From Plazaster borealis (Eukaryota; Echinodermata; Asteroidea; Forcipulatida; Labidiasteridae), in the NCBI GenBank assembly GCA_021014325.1, contig CM037473.1, forward strand, positions 24,418,822-24,482,821: a stretch of 64,000 bases of DNA. Direction: 5' to 3'. The position numbers were made by a program, and so were the translations under genes. Shown here in pieces: positions 59,201-64,000 of the stretch (its first letter is position 1; each line of letters opens with the position of its first letter). The notes beneath the pieces were generated by a model. It was not told the origin of the DNA and made no database searches. It worked only from the letters and a program-made list of their open reading frames with translations.

Positions 59201-60668
59201 ACTGGTCTTTGACAATTTTCAACGTGTTCAGTGCCATTTAAGGTTAGGGTTATGATCATCGAGGAATACAATTAAGGGGTGTCAGAACTGATAGGGGTGT
59301 CATAACATAAGAGTTTAACCCATAAAAGTGTTCCCAAAGTTACTGTGAAATTTACGTTACCGATCACTGCCTCAAACCTTTTGGGGAAACAGCAGCCCTG
59401 CTGGGTGTGGCTCAGGTGAGCAAGCCGCTCTACACTCTGGCCATGTCCGACTTGGCGGCTACTGCTACGGCTACGACTGTTGCTCAGGGTGTTGCTAAGG
59501 ACGTCCTTTACTTCAACGCATGATGACTCGACGATCCAGCCGTAGCCGTAGCTGTTAGCCGCCATTTCGAACACGGCCTTAGAGAAGGGCAGCCGCGGGA
59601 AGGTACTCAAACGCACCCATATTACTATTATCTACAAATAATGCATGCATGGGGTCATTGTCGCAGAATATAACACGAGCTGGACTATTCCTTTTAATGG
59701 AAAAACCATATTTCACCCTTCTACTCTGATACTCGGTATGATCCATAAGTCTGGATATAATGCCGAGGGATTAGCCTATATCTTCTGCGACAAAGCACGA
59801 ACGAGATGCTTTCAATGTTTGTTTGATATAAACTCACACATAGACCCTTGTCATCTGAAATTTGTTCAGGATCTTTGTGTAATAAAACAAAAACGGATGA
59901 ATGCTCTAAGTTCCGACACTCCTATGTTCCGACACCCCTATAATATTCCGACATATATGTTCCGACACCCCTATATATGTTCCGACACCCCTATGTTCCG
60001 ATAACCCCTCCTGATCTACAAGCTAGGTTTAGGGTTAGGGTTTGGATAGGGTTAAGGTTCGGGTTAAGGTTAAAGGGATCGTACACGTTTGGTAATGACT
60101 CAAAACAAATATTAGCATAAAACTTACTTGGTAACAAGCAACGGAGAGCTGTTGGTAGTATAAAACATTGTAGGAAACGACTCCCTCTGAAGTAACGTAG
60201 TTTTTGAGAAAGAGGTAATTTCTCACTAAAATAATAAAAACTTCTTGAAAGAAGTTTTTATTCCTATATGAAAGCACACAAATTTGTACAACAAGGGTGT
60301 TTTTTCTTTCATCCTTTTCTTGCAACTTCGATGACCAATTGAGCCCAAATTTTCACAGGCTTGTTATTTTATGCATATGTTGGGACACACCAAGTGAGAA
60401 CACTGGTCTTTGACAATTTCCAAACGTGTTCAGTGCCATTTAAGGTTAGGGTTATGATCATCGAGGAATACAATTAAGGGGTGTCAGAACTGATAGGGGT
60501 GTCAGAACATAAGAGTTTAACCCATAAAAGTGTTCCCAAAGTTACTGTGAAGTTTACGTTACCGATCGCTGCCTCAAACTTTTTGGGGAAACAGCAGCCC
60601 TGCTGGTCGACTGGTGCTGACGCAGTTACCGCCACGAGGACGAGCACACAAACTGTAGAAAACTTCAT
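53203..60668 (-). CDS. Ependymin-related secreted glycoprotein, six exons
   Basis: Gene model assembled from splice signals. Coding exons in transcript order: 60668-60563, 58799-58639, 57775-57700, 56289-56113, 54887-54793, 53289-53203. Every intron is GT-AG and every phase joins (1,0,1,1,0), giving 702 nt: 233 residues plus TGA, the usual size of ependymin-related proteins. Residues 1 to about 18 are a signal peptide ending TASA. The mature part has the family cysteines: Cys25-Cys26 (QGCCFPKKFE), Cys100, Cys112, Cys158 (DGCIPVG) and Cys203 (DVPAICQ). Other family-like stretches are MAVDFVNNRI, KVIIDYKE, AMYTIIGQQC, LMGSYYMG and ITDPGKWFDVP. Sequons lie at Asn148 (NVS) and Asn185 (NYT). Ependymin-related proteins are secreted or lysosomal lipid- and calcium-binding proteins, expanded in marine invertebrates; the function of this copy is not known. 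A TATA box lies upstream. The introns are full of MITEs and foldback elements, and intron 1 contains a copy of half of exon 1. The family call is by recall of motifs, but splice and phase consistency make the model strong. Confidence 0.85.
53421..53816. mobile_element. MITE family B
   Basis: CCTTAAAAGGGTCTGTATAT to CGTATACAATCCCTTTTG. Hairpin at 53590-53628. It lies in intron 5 of the ependymin-related gene. Confidence 0.9.
54228..54724. mobile_element. MITE family A flanked by ~63-bp direct repeats
   Basis: The MITE (54296-54659) sits between two copies of GATCAGGGCTTGATAAACTC... (54228-54290 and 54659-54724) that are about 93% alike. Confidence 0.85.
54793..54887 (-). CDS. Ependymin-related gene, exon 5
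   Basis: 95 nt between the acceptor CTTTTTTTCTGTCAG and the donor CAAAAA|GTAAGT. Phase 1 in, phase 0 out. Encodes LNYTEGITDPGKWFDVPAIC, containing the last family cysteine and a sequon. Confidence 0.85.
55177..55500 (+). repeat. Dispersed repeat with TTAGGG tract, copy 2
   Basis: Partner of 52023-52262. The telomere-like part (55355-55500) is longer and degenerate. Confidence 0.8.
55676..56062. mobile_element. Foldback element, ~387 bp
   Basis: Two ~190-bp arms meet near 55869: ACAATGATCCACACAAATAT on the left is mirrored by the right arm, and the ends GACACGTTGCC/GGCAACGTGTC match. In intron 4 of the ependymin-related gene. Confidence 0.9.
56113..56289 (-). CDS. Ependymin-related gene, exon 4
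   Basis: 177 nt between the acceptor TTTTAAAG and the donor CCAT|GTAAGT. Phase 1 in and out. Encodes KLMGSYYMGDKQLQADSYSY and, later, the sequon NVS and DGCIPVG. The acceptor has a weak pyrimidine tract but the phase fits only here. Confidence 0.85.
56506..56695. mobile_element. Foldback element with GACCCAGAAATGGGTC core
   Basis: Arms GCCATTGAGAAAATGGTGCT... and inverse ATTTCTCAATGGC. Inner arms CCACACTCCAAAG / CTTTTAGAGTGTGG-like. Confidence 0.8.
56700..56910. repeat. GACCC-family element with 20-bp tandem palindromes
   Basis: CTGACCCAAAATGGGTCAGT is repeated three to four times at 56780-56850. The ends resemble the element at 15055. Confidence 0.7.
57700..57775 (-). CDS. Ependymin-related gene, exon 3
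   Basis: 76 nt between the acceptor TTTTTTCTTCAG and the donor CCAA|GTAAGC. Phase 0 in, phase 1 out. Encodes residues 90-114 with Cys100 and Cys112 (AMYTIIGQQC and FPPCVP). Confidence 0.85.
58162..58548. mobile_element. Foldback element, ~385 bp
   Basis: Arms 58162-58300 and 58440-58548 are inverted copies (AACATCCAAAACATCTGACG, AAAATGGGTCTCTACATT). In intron 2 of the ependymin-related gene. Confidence 0.8.
58639..58799 (-). CDS. Ependymin-related gene, exon 2
   Basis: 161 nt between the acceptor CTTACTTCCCAG and the donor AAGGAG|GTGAGA. Phase 1 in, phase 0 out. Encodes residues 36-89 including MMAVDFVNNRIGEQIY and SIKVIIDYKE, the beta-strand region typical of the family. Confidence 0.88.
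58862..59404. repeat. Duplicated block, copy 1
   Basis: A family A MITE plus the intron-1 start and half of exon 1. The same arrangement recurs at 60071-60606 about 1.2 kb away, in the same order and orientation, so the duplication happened after the MITE inserted. Confidence 0.8.
59361..59404 (-). pseudogene. Duplicated 3' half of ependymin-related exon 1
   Basis: Repeats the last ~43 nt of exon 1 (QGCCFPKRFEAVIG) and its donor G|GTAACG, with three residue changes: Lys to Arg, Ala to Val, and loss of everything upstream. The signal peptide is absent and the copy abuts unrelated GC-rich hairpin DNA. Splicing exon 1 into it (a CACCCAG acceptor precedes it) would shift frame and reach TGA after nine codons, so it is most likely a dead fragment. 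Confidence 0.7.
59439..59578. mobile_element. GC-rich hairpin element
   Basis: Arms GGCCATGTCCGACTTGGCGG... (59439-59475) and CGTAGCCGTAGCTGTTAGCC... (59541-59578) are inverted copies. It lies about 35 bp from the edge of the duplicated exon fragment. Confidence 0.7.
59909..60005 (+). repeat. Tandem TTCCGACACCCCTATG repeat
   Basis: About five degenerate copies. The inverse word AGGGGTGTCAGAAC occurs at 59277-59310 and 60478-60510. Confidence 0.7.
60071..60606. repeat. Duplicated block, copy 2
   Basis: Partner of 58862-59404. It continues into the complete exon 1 and is therefore probably the ancestral copy. Confidence 0.8.
60563..60668 (-). CDS. Ependymin-related gene, exon 1 (signal peptide)
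   Basis: Starts ATG AAG TTT TCT and encodes MKFSTVCVLVLVAVTASA, then PVDQQGCCFPKKFEAAI. It ends in phase 1 before the donor G|GTAACG. The signal peptide, the adjacent Cys-Cys and the upstream TATA box support it as the true first coding exon. Confidence 0.85.
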
Positions 60669-60778
60669 TTTCAGGAATAGCAACTCTGCACAGGACTTGA
60701 TAATCGTACCACAAAAAGGTCACTTCGTTTGGTTTACGTGTTTCAAAGTGTAATGGTACAGTGCATGGGTAGTCGCTG

Positions 60779-60786
60779 TTTTTATA
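60779..60786 (-). promoter_or_regulatory. TATA box of the ependymin-related gene
   Basis: On the minus strand the sequence reads CGCTATAAAAACAGCG, about 110 bp upstream of the start codon, so transcription would start near 60750 and leave a 5' UTR of about 80 nt. Confidence 0.65.
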
Positions 60787-60799
60787 GCGTCTGCGTTCA

Positions 60800-62400
60800 T
60801 CAAAGCATGCAGTGCAGGCACCTGTACTGAAACTATTATTATTATTTATTGATAAAAGCCCAGCCTCGTCCCCGGGACCTCTCCACCCAAAGCATGCGCA
60901 GACCGTTTAAACGCAATGACTAACATTGTATGAGATCGAGGTTTGTGTTGTACATGTATATCGCTTCCCTTTTCGCTGTAATCACAGGTATGGACGTCAC
61001 TTTGTATAATAACTATTTATAGCAAGCATGTGTAGCAGTCCCATGACTGACCTAGATCACGTGAACGATCACGAGAGGGGTGAGCACCAGTCACTGAAGT
61101 TGTGTGTCTTTAACTTAGAATTTTTTTTATTGTAAATGTGGCATTTTTTTTAGAAGGCTTGAATAATTGTAGTTATTGAAACCCCAATGTTATTTTGACC
61201 CTCAGGTCACCAAAATTGTTTGTTGGTATAATAAAAAATTGGACGTGGGGGCTGGTAGCTACATTATTGATTATTTCAGAAATTTGTAAATATATACATT
61301 ATTCTAAAAAGCCCTTAGTTAGAGTTCCAACCGTACGGAAGTTTCAAGAGAATATTGAAAACTATAACCGACATGTTTTTATCAAGACAGTAAACCACAA
61401 GGAGTAGGCCTACAACTTGTTTTTATTAAATCAAGGACGTGCGATGAAAAAAAATTAAAACTAGGTTACTAAATGCCATAACATCTCTAAAAACAGTTTG
61501 AGATCATGTTGACAGAGACACTGTTCAAACTTCCACAAAATAAAAGTCCAATGGTCAAAATGGTAAACGATCTACTCTATAAACTGACCTCAAACAGAAA
61601 CTTGTTTTGAGGTACTTGAGTGCCGTTTTCATGTCTGCTTAAAACCAATAATCATGTGATTTGTGACTCGGCATTGATAATGGCATTATAGTCTGAGCAA
61701 ATCTGCTGAGCGTACAAAAATGTTGTTGGGATTATACAAAATAAACAACTCTGGGGGAACTGTGAAACAAAAATACACACAAACCCAACATACATACCAT
61801 GCCTGATTTGTGGCAGAGGGTGCCCCCCCCTCCCTTTCAAATGTCCCCATACTTTAACACACTCTTTTCCACCTGTACAGAAGTTATCCTAACCCCCCCA
61901 AACCCCCCCCCAAAAAAAATCATCTAAAGAATTCCTCAGATTCCCAGAACAATTTGAAGACATAATAGGGGGGGGGGGGTTACACCAGACATTCTAGTTG
62001 AATTTTAAAAAAAGGACTTAGCAAATTTCTTGCTTTAGAATACAGCCGACTATCGAAAAAATACTTTGCGGAAAAATACACCAAAAACAAGGCTTTGTGC
62101 GACGTTGATGCGTGACGCTCCAGTTCAAATTTTAAAGTTTTCCTTCCTGATGTTCTGTAATTTTTTAATAATTTATTGTTCTGGGTTTGTTTAACTCCAG
62201 TTTTCTTGTGTAATTGTTAACTACATTTATTGTGTAAGCGCCGGTTTTGCTATTAAATGGAACCAAAATGGTTCCAATTCACACACAAACCCCCCCCCAA
62301 AAAAACAAAAAAAACAAAAAACAAAAAAACAAACAAACAAACAAACATACAAAAAAAACACACAATGGATCATTCATTTAGAGGTTTTTGGTGACATCAT
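60800..62400. other. Upstream flank of the ependymin-related gene, nothing recognised
   Basis: AT-rich with homopolymer runs. Apart from the TATA box no regulatory motif is called. ORFs of 62-70 codons here have no features. Confidence 0.4.
62285..62365 (+). repeat. A-rich simple repeat
   Basis: Imperfect CAAAAAAA/CAAACAAA run. Further C and G homopolymers lie at 61825-61920 and 61968-61980. Confidence 0.9.
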
Positions 62401-62411
62401 TGTTGTATTTC

Positions 62412-62780
62412 AAGGTATCGTACACGTTTGGTAATGGAACAAATATTAGCATAAAAAGTTACTTGGTAAAAAGCAACGGAGAGCTGTTGATAGTATAAAA
62501 CATTGTAGGAAACGGCTCCCTCTGAAGTAACGTAGTTTTTGAGAAAGAGGTAATTTCTCACTAAAATAATAAAAGACTTCAGGCCTGAAGTCTTTTATTC
62601 CTATCCGAAAGCACACAAATTTGTACAACAAGGGTGTTTTTTCTTTCATCATTTTCTTGCAACTTCGATGACCAATTGAGTCCAAATTTTCACAGGCTTG
62701 TTATTTTATGCATTATGTTGGGATACACCAAGTGAGAACACTGGTCTTTGACAATTTCCAAACGTGTTCAGTGCCTTTAA
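62412..62780. mobile_element. MITE family A
   Basis: AAGGTATCGTACACG to CGTGTTCAGTGCCTTTAA. Perfect central palindrome AAAAGACTTCAGG/CCTGAAGTCTTTT. Confidence 0.9.
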
Positions 62781-62959
62781 CATCTCTTGGTGAGTGTGTG
62801 CTGAAACGAATCGGTGGTTTACTCTACGTTTCAGTATGCCCTGTTCATTATCAGAAGATTCCAGCCGGGAGCTTTATAGTGGATTATTCTTACGAAATGT
62901 TTCTCAATCATTTCATCATTTCATTTCGTACATTATGAGATATAGGCCTACATGTACTT

Positions 62960-63260
62960 TGTTAGTTTAGTTCAGGAGTATAAAACAGCTAGAAATTTCC
63001 GATCTTCTAATAAATCTCTTCTAACTCCTCCAGTTATCAAAACCAAGTCGTATCATGGTTCCCACTCTTTCCAATATGCAGCCAGTTCAGTTATGGAACA
63101 GTCTTCCAGAGGTTGTTAAACAAGCTGGGACAACAGAACAATTCAAAACCCGGGTGAAAACATATCTGTTTACTTTGTACAATTCTTGATTTCCCTTTAC
63201 AGCGCATAGGGACCTCACGGTGATATGCGCTGTACAAAAATGGTTTATTTGTTGATAAGC
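62960..63260 (+). pseudogene. Non-LTR retrotransposon ORF2 C-terminus and 3' tail
   Basis: One frame reads YKTARNFRSSNKSLL...GSHSFQYAASS. After a frameshift near 63090 it reads LWNSLPEVVKQAGTTEQFKT and ends TYLFTLYNS then TGA at 63187. The SFQYAA-LWNSLP pattern is the hallmark of CR1/Rex-like LINE ends. The tail GCGCTGTACAAAAATGG follows. Confidence 0.7.
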
Positions 63261-63879
63261 TGTATTCAGTTTTAATTTAGGCTGGGTATAGCATTACCAG
63301 AAAACGGATACTATCACAACAAGGGCTATGTTTCAGATTCTGTTTCGGATTCTTTACTTTCACAAACAGCTCTAGGCCAGGGCATATTATACAAGACAGT
63401 GAAATTGAAAGCACAAGTATGTACATGCAGAAGAGGAAGAGGACGTAAATAGAAAGAGAAAAAGAAAGTAAAACTAGAAAAACATCAATTCAAATAAGTG
63501 CATTGGAGAAAATCCAACAAATTATACGAATAGTAAAACATAGATCGACCCTATAGCCCTATACAGGACTCTTCCTCTGTGGTGTACACAATAAAGGACG
63601 TCACTGTATTATAATACAAAAGCGAAAGGCCGGCAGGGCAAGATCGACACAACACTAAAACCATTAGAGTGTATCAGTATAAGTAATTGGAAATATACAT
63701 GTTCACTGAGTTAAACATATTAACTTACAGTGTGGGAAAACTGCCCTTAAAATATTTTCGCTTCAAATGCTAGATTTTTTAGAAAAATGATCTCATGAGT
63801 CCAAAACCCGATTTTTGAATAGAGCCTTTACAGTAAAATTACAATGAGAATGTTTCACCTTTTTTTGTATAACCAAATT

Positions 63880-64000
63880 CAAGACTCCACAATATGGCGG
63901 AACATGTTAAAGTTCACACGAAGTAAAGGGAAAACCACACTATTTCGAGGCATACTGGTGTGCATCATATTATTCTACTTAACATCTTTCCAACCGTATC
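63880..64000. mobile_element. Foldback element, cut by the window end
   Basis: GACTCCACAATATGGCGG, GGGAAAACCACAC, ATTTCGAGGCAT and TTATTCTACTTAACATC match the right arm of 55676-56062. Confidence 0.75.

Noticed and set aside
59645..60004. 119-codon plus-strand ORF
   Set aside because: Its end is the TTCCGACACCCC array and no domain is seen; antisense inside intron 1.

Overview
The window is animal nuclear DNA. It is AT-rich, gene-poor and full of repeats, with spliced genes, Pol III-derived SINEs and many short inverted-repeat transposons. Two recognisable genes (an ependymin-related gene and a GPR161-like receptor) and the character of the repeats suggest a marine deuterostome. My best guess is an echinoderm, probably a sea star; this is inference, because no search was run. 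Nothing prokaryotic is present. Layout: 1-5.3 kb holds transposon fragments (inverted-repeat elements, a three-unit tandem repeat, a SINE). 5.98-7.12 kb is one intact, intronless rhodopsin-family receptor gene on the plus strand, the only long convincing single-exon ORF. 7-17 kb is AT-rich with small transposons. At 17.28 kb a candidate plus-strand first exon (Met-Ala then a consensus splice donor) precedes an open second exon at 18.24 kb. 18.4-30 kb contains SINEs, broken Ty3/gypsy retrotransposon pieces (gag, protease, RT, RNase H) and two long minisatellites. 31-41.2 kb is dominated by tandem arrays: a 77-bp satellite, a 53-bp recurring module, a 31-bp G-rich array, a 50-60 bp AT-rich array and an 80-bp array. 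42.8-51.8 kb carries splice-site evidence for a minus-strand transcript of at least four short exons, mostly non-coding as read, starting near an NRF1-like promoter motif. 53.2-60.8 kb is a six-exon minus-strand ependymin-related gene whose splice phases all join to a 233-residue secreted protein; a TATA box lies about 110 bp upstream of its start codon. Its first intron contains a duplicated block that includes half of exon 1. 61-64 kb has a non-LTR retrotransposon tail and a truncated foldback element. No functional link between the two genes is visible. Most of the remaining DNA is explained by two TTAA-flanked MITE families that share terminal repeats, a tRNA-Leu-headed SINE family, foldback elements and minisatellites. 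No undescribed multi-gene system is evident. The most unusual features are the partial exon duplication, several insertions flanked by 48-65 bp direct repeats, and the satellite cluster at 31-36 kb.
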